Part shown: positions 27,081-34,789 of the stretch, in pieces
How the letters are laid out: each line of letters opens with the position of its first letter
How positions within the stretch are numbered: position 1 is the first letter of the stretch
Source: Sulfurimonas sp.
GTDB lineage: Bacteria > Campylobacterota > Campylobacteria > Campylobacterales > Sulfurimonadaceae
DNA: 47,135 nt
Direction of reading: 5' to 3'
NCBI GenBank assembly: GCA_026988245.1
Contig: JALSLR010000064.1
Location: 1 to 47,135, forward strand
The notes under the pieces: model-generated
The model's input: only the letters and a program-made list of their open reading frames with translations
Told to the model about the DNA's origin: nothing
Databases searched by the model: none
Translations under genes and position numbers: made by a program

Positions 27081-27095
27081 AAGTGCAAAGCACTT
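27081..27095 (+). promoter_or_regulatory. Hairpin just upstream of the lepA ribosome binding site
   Basis: AAGTGC-AAA-GCACTT, a perfect 6-bp stem with a 3-nt loop, ends directly before AGTAGGAAC, the ribosome binding site. It could affect ribosome access or mRNA stability; its function is unproven. Confidence 0.3.
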
Positions 27096-27109
27096 AGTAG
27101 GAACTATAC

Positions 27110-28900
27110 TTGAAAAATATTAGAAACTTTTCTATCATCGCGCACATAGATCATGGTAAATCTACTCTAGCTGACCGCATCATCCAAGAATGTGGCTCAG
27201 TAACTGAACGCGAAATGGGTACGCAGATGATGGACACTATGGACATAGAACAAGAGCGTGGCATCACCATCAAAGCACAGTCTGTTCGTCTTGACTATAT
27301 AAAAGATGGCGAGCATTACATACTTAATCTCATAGACACTCCGGGGCATGTTGATTTTTCTTATGAAGTAAGTAAATCCTTAGCATCATCAGATGGGGCA
27401 CTCCTTATCGTTGATGCTGCTCAAGGTGTAGAGGCTCAAACCATCGCAAATGTTTACTTAGCACTAGACAATGACCTTGAACTTATCCCTGTTATCAACA
27501 AGATTGATCTCCCCGCTGCTGAACCTGAAAAAGTTGCTGAAGAGATAGAAGAAGCTATAGGGATAGACGCTACAGATGCCATCCTTACCTCTGCAAAAGC
27601 TGGCATTGGGATTCGTGAACTTTGTGATGCTATCGTTGATCGTATACCTGCTCCTGTTGGCAATCCAGATGAGACTACAAAAGCTATCATCTATGACTCA
27701 TGGTTTGACCAATACTTAGGTGCCTTAGCACTTGTGCGTGTTTTTGATGGTACGGTTAAAAAAGGTCAAGTTATAAAACTTATGAGTAATGGGCAAGAGC
27801 ATAATATCTTAGACTTAATGTACCCACATCCTATGAAAAAGATAAAAACAAACTCTATTAAAACGGGAGAGATTGGGATCGTTGTTCTTGGTCTTAAAGA
27901 GGTTAGTGTGGTAAGTGTTGGAGATACCATCACTGATGCTAAGAACCCTGCTACCGAGCCGGTTGGAAAGTATGAACCTGCAAAACCTTTTGTATTTGCA
28001 GGAATCTTCCCAATAGATACTGACAAATTTGAGGACTTACGTGATGCTCTTGATAAACTAAAACTAAATGATAGTTCTTTATCTTATGAACCTGAAACAT
28101 CAGTAGCACTTGGCTTTGGTTTTCGTGTAGGTTTTCTTGGTATGCTTCATATGGAAGTTATCAAAGAACGTCTTGAGAGAGAATTTCACCTAGACTTAAT
28201 TGCTTCTGCTCCATCGGTTATATACAATGTTTATCTGAGTAATGGTGACTTTGTAAATGTACAAAACCCATCTCAACTTCCTGAAGTAAATCGAATAGAC
28301 AGAATAGAAGAACCTTACGTAAGGGCTACAGTTATCACTCCTGCTGAATATCTTGGAAATATCATCACCCTACTCATCAACAAACGTGGGACTCAAACTA
28401 AAATGACATACTTAAATGAAGAGCGTGTGATGCTTGAGTATGAAGTACCTATGAATGAGATAGTGATGGACTTTTACGATACGCTCAAGTCTATCTCAAA
28501 AGGTTACGCATCATTTGATTATGAGCCTATAGGCTTTAAAGTTGGTGACCTAGTTAAGCTTGACATCAAAGTAGCAGGGGAAGCTGTTGATGCTCTTAGC
28601 ATCGTAGTTCCTAGAAACCAAGCCTTATCACGTGGACGTATCCTTGTTAAAAATATGAAAGAGCAAATACCTCGACAACTTTTTGAAGTTGCTGTTCAAG
28701 CCTCTCTTGGAAGTCAAATCATCGCGAGAGAGACTGTAAAGAGTATGGGTAAAAATGTAACTGCAAAATGTTACGGTGGAGACATCACCCGTAAGCGTAA
28801 ACTTTTAGAGAAGCAAAAAGCTGGTAAAAAGCGTATGAAATCCATAGGCAAAGTGCAACTTCCTCAAGAGGCATTCATGTCTGTTCTTAAAATGGACTAA
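27110..28900 (+). CDS. lepA: Elongation factor 4 (LepA), ribosome-associated GTPase
   Basis: A 596-residue translational GTPase. G1 is [14 protein letters not shown]2 RGITIKAQ, G3 DTPGHVDF and G4 NKIDLP, followed by domain II, EF-G-like domains III and V, and the LepA-specific C-terminus rich in Lys ([18 protein letters not shown]). TTG start, with TAGGAA 7-8 nt upstream. Two GATGCTAAG motif copies on the complement (27379, 28595) and one direct (27935) lie in it. The comF-like gene starts 11 nt after the stop and is likely co-transcribed. Confidence 0.97.
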   Translation: MKNIRNFSIIAHIDHGKSTLADRIIQECGSVTEREMGTQMMDTMDIEQERGITIKAQSVRLDYIKDGEHYILNLIDTPGHVDFSYEVSKSLASSDGALLIVDAAQGVEAQTIANVYLALDNDLELIPVINKIDLPAAEPEKVAEEIEEAIGIDATDAILTSAKAGIGIRELCDAIVDRIPAPVGNPDETTKAIIYDSWFDQYLGALALVRVFDGTVKKGQVIKLMSNGQEHNILDLMYPHPMKKIKTNSIKTGEIGIVVLGLKEVSVVSVGDTITDAKNPATEPVGKYEPAKPFVFAGIFPIDTDKFEDLRDALDKLKLNDSSLSYEPETSVALGFGFRVGFLGMLHMEVIKERLEREFHLDLIASAPSVIYNVYLSNGDFVNVQNPSQLPEVNRIDRIEEPYVRATVITPAEYLGNIITLLINKRGTQTKMTYLNEERVMLEYEVPMNEIVMDFYDTLKSISKGYASFDYEPIGFKVGDLVKLDIKVAGEAVDALSIVVPRNQALSRGRILVKNMKEQIPRQLFEVAVQASLGSQIIARETVKSMGKNVTAKCYGGDITRKRKLLEKQKAGKKRMKSIGKVQLPQEAFMSVLKMD

Positions 28901-28911
28901 GGCTTAGAGTT

Positions 28912-29487
28912 ATGAAATGTTTAATGTGTGAGTCTTTTTCACTCACACATATCTGTAAAACTTGTCAAGAAATCCACCTTCAACCAAAACTATACAAACG
29001 CAAACTCTATCGCAACATAGAAGTTATAAGTTTTTACAAATATAAAGATATCAAAGAATTACTTCACACTAAACATACTGATCTTGGTTACTACATCTAT
29101 AAAATCTTAGCGGATAACTCTATAAAAAAGTTTGCTCAAGAGTTTGAATTTGAAAACATTATATATAGTATAGCCATAGATGATGATGCTAAGGGTGGCT
29201 ATGCACATACAGCTATACTCAACAAAAGCTTAGCATCACTACACATACAACCACTTCATGCAAAACTTAGAGCGACAAACACCATCTCTTATTCGGCAAA
29301 GAGCAGAAAATTTCGAGAACAAAATCCTAGAAATTTTCAACTTAAGAGTTGCGATGCTAAGGAGATAATCTTAGTTGATGATATTGTAACTACTGGTTCA
29401 ACTTTAAATGAAGCGATTCAAACTCTACATAAAGCCCAAAAAGAAGTGTTGTTTTGCCTTACTCTTGCAGATGTATCTTTTAAATAA
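28912..29487 (+). CDS. ComF-like phosphoribosyltransferase
   Basis: 191 residues. An N-terminal zinc-ribbon-like pair of CXXC motifs (C4/C7 and C16/C19) is followed by a PRTase domain with the PRPP-binding loop ILVDDIVTTGST (about 151-162). ComF proteins are needed for DNA uptake or processing of transforming DNA in several bacteria, but family members also occur in non-competent species. The gene carries three copies of the over-represented 9-mer (29185, 29229, 29353), the densest per kb apart from queA. Probably an operon with lepA. Confidence 0.85.
   Translation: MKCLMCESFSLTHICKTCQEIHLQPKLYKRKLYRNIEVISFYKYKDIKELLHTKHTDLGYYIYKILADNSIKKFAQEFEFENIIYSIAIDDDAKGGYAHTAILNKSLASLHIQPLHAKLRATNTISYSAKSRKFREQNPRNFQLKSCDAKEIILVDDIVTTGSTLNEAIQTLHKAQKEVLFCLTLADVSFK
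29185..29361 (+). repeat. Cluster of three GATGCTAAG motifs in the comF-like gene
   Basis: Exact 9-mers at 29185-29193 (direct), 29229-29237 (complement) and 29353-29361 (direct). They read Asp-Ala-Lys, Leu-Ala-Ser and Asp-Ala-Lys in the protein. The first two face each other, 35 nt apart. These are part of a window-wide set of 24 copies. Confidence 0.8.
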
Positions 29488-29499
29488 ATGCTAAATTTT

Positions 29500-29576
29500 A
29501 CATATGAGTCACTTAGACTAAAGTTAAGTTACACAAATTGACTAAAGTTATACTTGACACGTTTACACTCATATGT
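29500..29576 (+). promoter_or_regulatory. Inverted and direct repeats over the grpE promoter
   Basis: ACATATGAGT at 29500-29509 and its exact reverse complement ACTCATATGT at 29567-29576 are 57 nt apart; the second lies between the -35 and -10 boxes of grpE. Between them, GACTAAAGTTA occurs at 29516-29526 and again at 29540-29550 (period 24). The layout suggests operator sites for a repressor, and it is neither a CIRCE nor an obvious HAIR element. Confidence 0.45.
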
Positions 29577-29582
29577 CATAAT
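29554..29582 (+). promoter_or_regulatory. Sigma-70-type promoter of grpE-dnaK
   Basis: TTGACA (29554-29559), a 17-nt spacer and CATAAT (29577-29582), close to consensus and unusual for this phylum in having a strong -35 box. It lies 37 nt before the grpE ATG. Confidence 0.65.
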
Positions 29583-29619
29583 GTCACTATCTTTTTAAAA
29601 AAGGAGTTATTAAATCATT

Positions 29620-30186
29620 ATGTCTGAACAAACTGACAAAGAATTACAAGAAGAACAATTACTTAATGCCGAAGAAGAAGGTATAGAGATTACAAATGAA
29701 GAAGCAGATGCTGATGAGCAAGCTGTAGAAAATGAGTTTGATTTACTTCAAACTGAACTGACATCGCTCAAAGACAAGTATGCGAGAGTTCATGCTGATT
29801 TTGATAACATCAAAAAAAGACTTGAACGCGAAAAGTATACAGCTGTTGAGTACGCAAATGAAAAATTTGCTAAAGATATGATACCCGTACTCGATGCGCT
29901 TGATGGTGCTATGAAGTCATCAGAGGGTGAGTCTGATAAGGCTGAACTTTTTGACAAACTAAAAGAGGGGATTGAGTTAACTCACAAATCTCTTTTAACT
30001 CAGTTAGAAAAGCATGGTGTAACTATGGTAAGTCACGACGAACCCTTTGACCCCAACATTCACAATGCCATCCAAGCAATGGATAGCGATGAAGTGGAAA
30101 GTGGACAAATAGTTCAAACTTTTCAAACAGGTTACAAATACAAAAACAGACCTTTGCGTGAAGCAATGGTAGTTGTCGCGAACTAG
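29620..30186 (+). CDS. grpE: Nucleotide exchange factor GrpE
   Basis: A 188-residue cochaperone that releases ADP from DnaK. It has an acidic N-terminal tail (residues 1-40), a long dimerising helix (about 45-100, with ADFDNIKKRLEREK) and a C-terminal beta domain with HNAIQAMDSDEVESGQIV and the YKNRPLREAMVVV end. AAGGAG is 13 nt upstream of the ATG, a rather long spacing. hrcA, which precedes grpE in many Campylobacterota, is not here; the upstream gene is comF-like. dnaK follows after a 155-nt spacer containing two palindromic repeats. Confidence 0.95.
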   Translation: MSEQTDKELQEEQLLNAEEEGIEITNEEADADEQAVENEFDLLQTELTSLKDKYARVHADFDNIKKRLEREKYTAVEYANEKFAKDMIPVLDALDGAMKSSEGESDKAELFDKLKEGIELTHKSLLTQLEKHGVTMVSHDEPFDPNIHNAIQAMDSDEVESGQIVQTFQTGYKYKNRPLREAMVVVAN

Positions 30187-30191
30187 CAAGG

Positions 30192-30217
30192 AGATTCCGT
30201 GTCAAGCACGGAATGAC
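30192..30217 (-). repeat. REP-like palindromic element, copy 1
   Basis: Read on the minus strand: GTCAT, a 6-nt arm TCCGTG, loop CTTGA, the complementary arm CACGGA, then ATCT. With the flanking AT/AT pairs the stem is 8 bp. It is the partner of the element at 30294-30319, which has the same flanks and loop but different arms. Confidence 0.75.
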
Positions 30218-30293
30218 TAAACGTGCGAAAAGATGAAACACTTTAGTGTGAAAAGACAAAGTCTAGTCGTTTAACAACGGAGCTTAGATGCCC

Positions 30294-30319
30294 GTCATCC
30301 TGAACTTGATTCAGGATCT
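30294..30319 (+). repeat. REP-like palindromic element, copy 2
   Basis: GTCAT, arm CCTGAA, loop CTTGA, arm TTCAGG, then ATCT. It has the same architecture as copy 1 in the opposite orientation, 76 nt away, with all arm differences compensated. It lies 22 nt before the dnaK ATG. The 30218-30293 spacer holds no gene I can support. Confidence 0.75.
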
Positions 30320-30341
30320 AAAATAAAATTAAGGAAATAAT

Positions 30342-32234
30342 ATGTCAAAAGTAATAGGAATAGATTTAGGAACAACAAATTCATGCGTAGCAGTTTACGA
30401 AGGTGGTGAAGCGAAAATCATCCCAAATGCAGAGGGTAAAAACACTACTCCTTCAGTTGTAGCATTTACAGATAAAGGTGATGTACTAGTTGGTGACCCA
30501 GCTAAACGTCAAGCTATCACAAACCCTGAGAAAACTATTAGTTCTATTAAAAGAATTATGGGTCTTATGATGAATGAAGAAAATGCAAAAGAAGCACACG
30601 ATAAAGTTACATACAATATCGTAGATAAAGATGGTGCTGCTTGTGTTGATGTAGCTGGAAAGATTTATACTCCACAAGAGATTTCAGCTAAGATTCTTAC
30701 AAAACTAAAAGAAGATGCTGAAGCATATGTTGGTTCAACTATCACGGATGCAGTTATCACAGTTCCTGCATACTTTAATGATGCGCAAAGAAAAGCAACA
30801 AAAGATGCAGGAACTATCGCTGGACTTAACGTACTAAGAATCATCAATGAGCCAACTGCTTCTGCACTAGCTTATGGACTTGAGAGTAAATCTGAAGAGA
30901 ATGTACTAGTATATGACCTTGGTGGAGGAACATTTGATGTTACAACATTAGAGATTTCGGATGGTACATTTGAAGTTCTTTCAACTGATGGTAATGCATT
31001 TTTAGGTGGAGATGATTTCGATAATAAAATCGTTGATATGTTAAATGATGAGTTTAAAGCAAGTCACGGAATAGAGCTTAAAAATGACAAAATGGCTCTT
31101 CAGCGTCTTAAAGATGCAGCTGAGAGTGCTAAAAAAGAGTTATCTTCAGCACAAGAAACTGAAATCAATTTACCATTTATAACTATGACAGAAGCTGGAC
31201 CACAGCATTTAGTTGTAAAACTTACTCGTGCTAAATTTGAGGGTATGATTTCTGACTTAATTGAAGAAACAATAGAACATATCAAAGTAGCTATGGATGA
31301 GTCTGATTTATCAAATGATGAAATCAAAGAGATTATCATGGTTGGTGGGTCTACCCGTGTACCAATGGCACAAGAAGCGGTAAGTAAATACTTCGGTGGT
31401 AAGGAGCTTAACAAAGGTGTAAACCCTGATGAAGTTGTTGCCGCTGGTGCTGCTATTCAAGGTGGTGTTTTAAGAGGAGATGTTAAAGATGTTCTTCTTC
31501 TTGATGTTACTCCATTATCACTTGGTATTGAAACTCTTGGTGGAGTTATGACTAAGATTATAGAAAAAGGAACTACAATTCCTGTTAAAAAATCTCAAGT
31601 TTTCTCAACTGCGGAAGACAATCAACCAGCTGTATCAATCAGCGTTGGTCAAGGTGAGCGTGAGTTTGCTAAAGATAACAAGTCTTTAGGTTTATTTGAA
31701 CTAGGTGACATCCCAGCAGCACCACGTGGTGTACCACAAATCGAAGTAACTTTTGACATCGATGCAAATGGTATATTAACTGTTAGCTCAACTGACAAAG
31801 GTACTGGTAAATCTCAATCTATTACTATCTCTGGTTCATCTGGACTTAGTGAAGAAGAGATTAACAAAATGGTTCAAGATGCAGAAGAAAACAAAGCTGC
31901 TGATGAAGAACGCAAAGCAATGGTAGATTTACGTAACCAAGCTGACGCTCTTATCGTTCAAACTGAAAAATCAGTTGAAGAGATGGGTGAAAAACTCGAA
32001 GCTGAAGAGAAAGCTAAAATCGAAACTGCAGTTACTGAGTTAAAAGACGTTATCAAAGATGAAACTGCTACTAAAGAGCAAATCGAAGAAAAAGTAAAAA
32101 CTTTAACAGAAGCAAGTCATAAAATGGCTGAGCAAATGTACAAAGACAAAGAGGGAGCTGAAGCTGGACAAGGCGAAGCTGACACTAAAAAGAAAAAAGA
32201 TGACGAAGATGTCATCGATGCTGAGATAGAGTAA
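30342..32234 (+). CDS. dnaK: Chaperone protein DnaK (Hsp70)
   Basis: A 630-residue Hsp70. The N-terminal ATPase has [17 protein letters not shown], the [17 protein letters not shown] phosphate-loop region, [12 protein letters not shown] and the GGSTRVP motif; the linker [16 protein letters not shown] leads to the substrate-binding domain and an acidic/lysine-rich lid ending in [14 protein letters not shown] precedes the ATG. Expression probably comes from the grpE promoter, across the repeat-containing spacer. The stop codon is part of a terminator-like hairpin. Confidence 0.98.
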   Translation: MSKVIGIDLGTTNSCVAVYEGGEAKIIPNAEGKNTTPSVVAFTDKGDVLVGDPAKRQAITNPEKTISSIKRIMGLMMNEENAKEAHDKVTYNIVDKDGAACVDVAGKIYTPQEISAKILTKLKEDAEAYVGSTITDAVITVPAYFNDAQRKATKDAGTIAGLNVLRIINEPTASALAYGLESKSEENVLVYDLGGGTFDVTTLEISDGTFEVLSTDGNAFLGGDDFDNKIVDMLNDEFKASHGIELKNDKMALQRLKDAAESAKKELSSAQETEINLPFITMTEAGPQHLVVKLTRAKFEGMISDLIEETIEHIKVAMDESDLSNDEIKEIIMVGGSTRVPMAQEAVSKYFGGKELNKGVNPDEVVAAGAAIQGGVLRGDVKDVLLLDVTPLSLGIETLGGVMTKIIEKGTTIPVKKSQVFSTAEDNQPAVSISVGQGEREFAKDNKSLGLFELGDIPAAPRGVPQIEVTFDIDANGILTVSSTDKGTGKSQSITISGSSGLSEEEINKMVQDAEENKAADEERKAMVDLRNQADALIVQTEKSVEEMGEKLEAEEKAKIETAVTELKDVIKDETATKEQIEEKVKTLTEASHKMAEQMYKDKEGAEAGQGEADTKKKKDDEDVIDAEIE

Positions 32235-32246
32235 TACTCTATCTCA
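32222..32246. terminator. Bidirectional terminator-like hairpin at the dnaK 3' end
   Basis: TGAGATAGAGT - AAT - ACTCTATCTCA, a perfect 11-bp stem with a 3-nt loop, including the dnaK stop codon and ending 4 nt before the stop of the convergent cytochrome gene. There is no T-run directly after it on the plus strand, so it may stabilise 3' ends rather than act as a classic intrinsic terminator. Confidence 0.55.
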
Positions 32247-32250
32247 AGCA

Positions 32251-32577
32251 CTAATATATTCTATCTTTCATATTGTACTTTTCATAGTAAACATCTATCA
32301 TCTTTTCCAACTCTTCATCACTAAGCAAACTTTTTTTCTTTATACCAAATCTTTTTAAGTACCCGTAAGGTAGTACAGACTTCTCATACTGTGGATTTTT
32401 AAGATACCTATATACAGCTTCTTTGATAGCTCTTTGAGAACTATACTTGAGTGTATATTTTCTCATAAACATACTAAATTGAAATTCATTTACATGACAC
32501 TTCACACAGTTTTGCTCAAATGCATCACTCTGTAATAAGAAAAACATTAAACAAATCAATAAAATTATTTTCACCAT
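32251..32577 (-). CDS. Small secreted c-type cytochrome-like protein
   Basis: A 108-residue protein with a signal peptide (residues 1-19) and one heme c motif C24-V-K-C27-H28 directly after it. The rest is helical and lysine/tyrosine-rich, with no clear distal Met ligand motif beyond scattered Met residues. It is the last gene of a leftward operon; its start overlaps the kinase stop by 7 nt. A redox or ligand-sensing role with the kinase is plausible but unproven. A GATGCTAAG motif is not present here. Confidence 0.78.
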   Translation of the reverse strand: MVKIILLICLMFFLLQSDAFEQNCVKCHVNEFQFSMFMRKYTLKYSSQRAIKEAVYRYLKNPQYEKSVLPYGYLKRFGIKKKSLLSDEELEKMIDVYYEKYNMKDRIY

Positions 32578-33731
32578 CTTAGTGTCACCTTTGTGCCTTT
32601 ATTTACTATAGAATCTATCATTATCTCTATATTGTACTCATCTGCAATAGATTTAATAATACTGTAGCCCAAACCAAAACCACCTTGGACCCTATCAAAT
32701 CTCACATATTTATCATATATTTTTTGAAGTTCCGCCTCACTCATTCCATTCCCCTCATCAAAAACACTTAAGCCTGAATGCTCTAATGTAATCCTTATAG
32801 TTGTTGCTATATTAGTATATTTAATAGCATTAGATACGATGTTGTCTACTAACCTTTCAAATTTTTGCTTATCAATAGCAAACACTACATCTGGAGTTAT
32901 AGCCAAATTAAAATGCAATTTTTTTGCCTGAGCCATAAGTTCAAAATAATGGATTCTTTCTTCTAAAACTTGAGAAATATTTAATTCTTTATTTACTGAT
33001 AATATTTTTTGATGTAACAATAAATAAACTAAATCTTCATAGAGGTTAGATATACTCATGGAAGCTATTTTAATGCGCTGGAGATTTTTCAAGGACTTAG
33101 CATCACATTTATTTTTATCTAAAGTTTCTATATTTGCCAAGATAGTTGTTATTGGTGTATTTAACTCATGTGTAGTATCTTTTATAAAATTATCTAAGAG
33201 ATGTAGAGTATCCCTCATAGGCTTCAACACAATCTTCACTAAAAAAATAGATGTAAGAATAGTTATAATTATTACGACGATAGCGATAACAATTGTATCG
33301 CTCAATATACTAAGCGGTTGCATCTCCTTTTGTACAACAATATATGCAGCACCCAAGTAGTGTGTTTTTAAGTAAGAGACATAATATGATTTTTTGTTTA
33401 ATACAAAAAATTCTTCTTCAAAATCATCTATAACTTCATGAAAGTCTGCAAATATGATTTTTTTATCACTATCATATATTGCACTTTTAAAATTCTCATA
33501 TCTAGGGTATTTATAGGTAAAACTATCGTCTTCATGTACATCCAAAAGTTTACCGGTTAACTCCAAAGTATATTTTTTTAATTGTTTTTTTTCTTCTGAA
33601 AAAAGTTGTTCTTGTTGATAAAAATAGTAACTTGTAAATAGCGTAGCGATGAGAAGTAAAGTTGAACTAAGATAAAGCCCAAGGACATAATATATAGTAT
33701 GTTTTTCACTTTTATACAAGCTTGTAACCAA
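32571..33731 (-). CDS. Sensor histidine kinase, two-transmembrane
   Basis: A 386-residue kinase: membrane helix at about 14-36, a periplasmic sensor of about 105 residues, a second membrane helix at about 145-168, HisKA with phosphoacceptor H188 in THELNTPITT, and a HATPase domain with NAIKYTN, DEGNGMSEAE and GGFGLGYSI. The last motif has G-F-G-L-G-Y as the G2 box. The start overlaps the regulator by 20 nt and the stop overlaps the cytochrome gene, so the operon is translationally coupled. The periplasmic domain sequence is not recognised. Confidence 0.92.
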   Translation of the reverse strand: MVTSLYKSEKHTIYYVLGLYLSSTLLLIATLFTSYYFYQQEQLFSEEKKQLKKYTLELTGKLLDVHEDDSFTYKYPRYENFKSAIYDSDKKIIFADFHEVIDDFEEEFFVLNKKSYYVSYLKTHYLGAAYIVVQKEMQPLSILSDTIVIAIVVIIITILTSIFLVKIVLKPMRDTLHLLDNFIKDTTHELNTPITTILANIETLDKNKCDAKSLKNLQRIKIASMSISNLYEDLVYLLLHQKILSVNKELNISQVLEERIHYFELMAQAKKLHFNLAITPDVVFAIDKQKFERLVDNIVSNAIKYTNIATTIRITLEHSGLSVFDEGNGMSEAELQKIYDKYVRFDRVQGGFGLGYSIIKSIADEYNIEIMIDSIVNKGTKVTLRW

Positions 33732-34371
33732 CCTTTTTGATACTTAAAATTTTCTCTTTAGAGATATATTTTCGTAAATTTTTTATATATGTACGTAAGC
33801 TCATATCACTAGGTTCTTCATCATACGACCAAATATTATGATATATCGTTTCCAAACTTACACATTCATTTTTATGCTTTAAAAGTAGAGTTAAAAGGCT
33901 TGCTTCTTTTGGGTTTAAAACTACAATAGAGTCTGCTGAAATCAACTCACTATTTTTAGTATTAAAACTCATGTTTTGAGATATCTCCAATATATCATCT
34001 TGAGATTTATACTCTCTTTTGAGTAAAGCTTTTATGCGAAAAAGTAGCTCTTGGAGAGCAAATGGCTTTTTCAAATAATCATCTGCTCCAGAGTTGTAGC
34101 CTGTTGAAAGATTTTCCATAGAACTTAACGAAGTTGTATATATAGCAGGTGTATTTACCTTAGCATCACGAAGCTCTTCTAAGAGTTTAAATCCGTTTAT
34201 CCCAGGAACATTAACATCTAAAATCCATAGATCAAAACTTTGTTCATATATAGTATCTTGGGCATCATTACCATTATATACAGATACAACATCAAAGCCC
34301 TCATCGATTAAGAATTCTTCAATAGTTTGAGATAAATTTATATCATCTTCTAGGTATAAAATTTTCATCAA
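33712..34371 (-). CDS. OmpR-family response regulator
   Basis: A 219-residue regulator. The receiver has E8, D9 and D10, phosphoacceptor D52 in WILDVNVPGINGF, T in IYTTSLS and K in YLKKPFAL. The C-terminal winged helix (about 125-219) contains LNPKEASLLTLLLKH and ends IKKVGYKLV. It is the second gene of the 34.7-32.3 kb leftward operon, just after a small unknown protein and overlapping the kinase. Tandem ATTGTGAAA boxes upstream of the operon are good candidates for its own binding sites. Confidence 0.93.
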   Translation of the reverse strand: MMKILYLEDDINLSQTIEEFLIDEGFDVVSVYNGNDAQDTIYEQSFDLWILDVNVPGINGFKLLEELRDAKVNTPAIYTTSLSSMENLSTGYNSGADDYLKKPFALQELLFRIKALLKREYKSQDDILEISQNMSFNTKNSELISADSIVVLNPKEASLLTLLLKHKNECVSLETIYHNIWSYDEEPSDMSLRTYIKNLRKYISKEKILSIKKVGYKLV

Positions 34372-34389
34372 AAATTATACCTAAAAATA

Positions 34390-34701
34390 TTATGCATATA
34401 CTGAGAATCCGTCAGTTTCATCTTCATTAGTTTGTGCAGTGTCTAATATATCAAGTAGCGTTTGTGCATATTCTTGATCTGTCATCTTTGTTTTATCGAC
34501 TTGCTTCATTTCAGAAACTTTAGCCATTCTCTCTTCTTGAGTCATTGAGCTAAGTTCAGCTTTTAAAGAAGCCTGATCATCAGAAGATAAACTGTTCATA
34601 ATCTCTCTCATGCCACCTTTGCCTTGACCACCACCGGTGCCATCCATTTTACGCAGTTGCATCTGCGCTTGCTCCATTGAGCTAGTACCACTTACATTCA
34701 T
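34390..34701 (-). CDS. Unrecognised small soluble protein heading a two-component operon
   Basis: A 103-residue protein with no signal peptide, membrane segment or cysteine. It has a Gly-rich stretch (about 20-30, GTGGGQGKGG), then two short helical, Met/Ser/Glu-rich segments (LSSDDQASLKAELSSMTQEE and DQEYAQTLLDILDTA), and an acidic tail. I cannot assign a family. It is the first gene of the operon with the regulator, kinase and cytochrome. Its ribosome binding site AAAAGGAG and start lie in a perfect 9-bp hairpin, suggesting translational control. Confidence 0.7.
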   Translation of the reverse strand: MNVSGTSSMEQAQMQLRKMDGTGGGQGKGGMREIMNSLSSDDQASLKAELSSMTQEERMAKVSEMKQVDKTKMTDQEYAQTLLDILDTAQTNEDETDGFSVYA

Positions 34702-34727
34702 TGTATTCTCCTTTTATTAGAATACAA
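34701..34727 (-). promoter_or_regulatory. Hairpin sequestering the ribosome binding site of the operon's first gene
   Basis: In the mRNA: UUGUAUUCU, loop AAUAAAAGG, AGAAUACAA, and then UG of the start codon. The 9-bp stem is perfect, ends at the A of AUG, and puts AAGGAG across the loop and the right arm. It could be an RNA switch, or equally a palindromic DNA operator. Confidence 0.5.
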
Positions 34728-34730
34728 AAT

Positions 34731-34736
34731 CTTATA
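34731..34736 (-). promoter_or_regulatory. Putative -10 box of the 34.7 kb leftward operon
   Basis: On the minus strand TATAAG, 30-35 nt before the start codon and 5 nt downstream of the tandem ATTGTGAAA boxes. A weak match to consensus, fitting an activator-dependent promoter. Confidence 0.35.
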
Positions 34737-34741
34737 TTAAT

Positions 34742-34761
34742 ATTGTGAAATAATTGTGAAA
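34742..34761. promoter_or_regulatory. Tandem direct repeats, probable OmpR-type regulator binding site
   Basis: ATTGTGAAA at 34742-34750 and again at 34753-34761 (TTTCACAAT on the transcribed strand), with an 11-nt period, about one DNA turn, as favoured by OmpR/PhoB-type regulators. They sit at the -35 position of the operon that encodes such a regulator. Confidence 0.5.
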
Positions 34762-34789
34762 ATATTTAAAAAGGAATGATAATTGCTTA

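Noticed and set aside
30023..30259. Leftward ORF of 78 codons across the grpE end and the repeat spacer
   Set aside because: It lies antisense to grpE and over the palindromic repeat, with biased composition from the repeat, so it is not a plausible gene.
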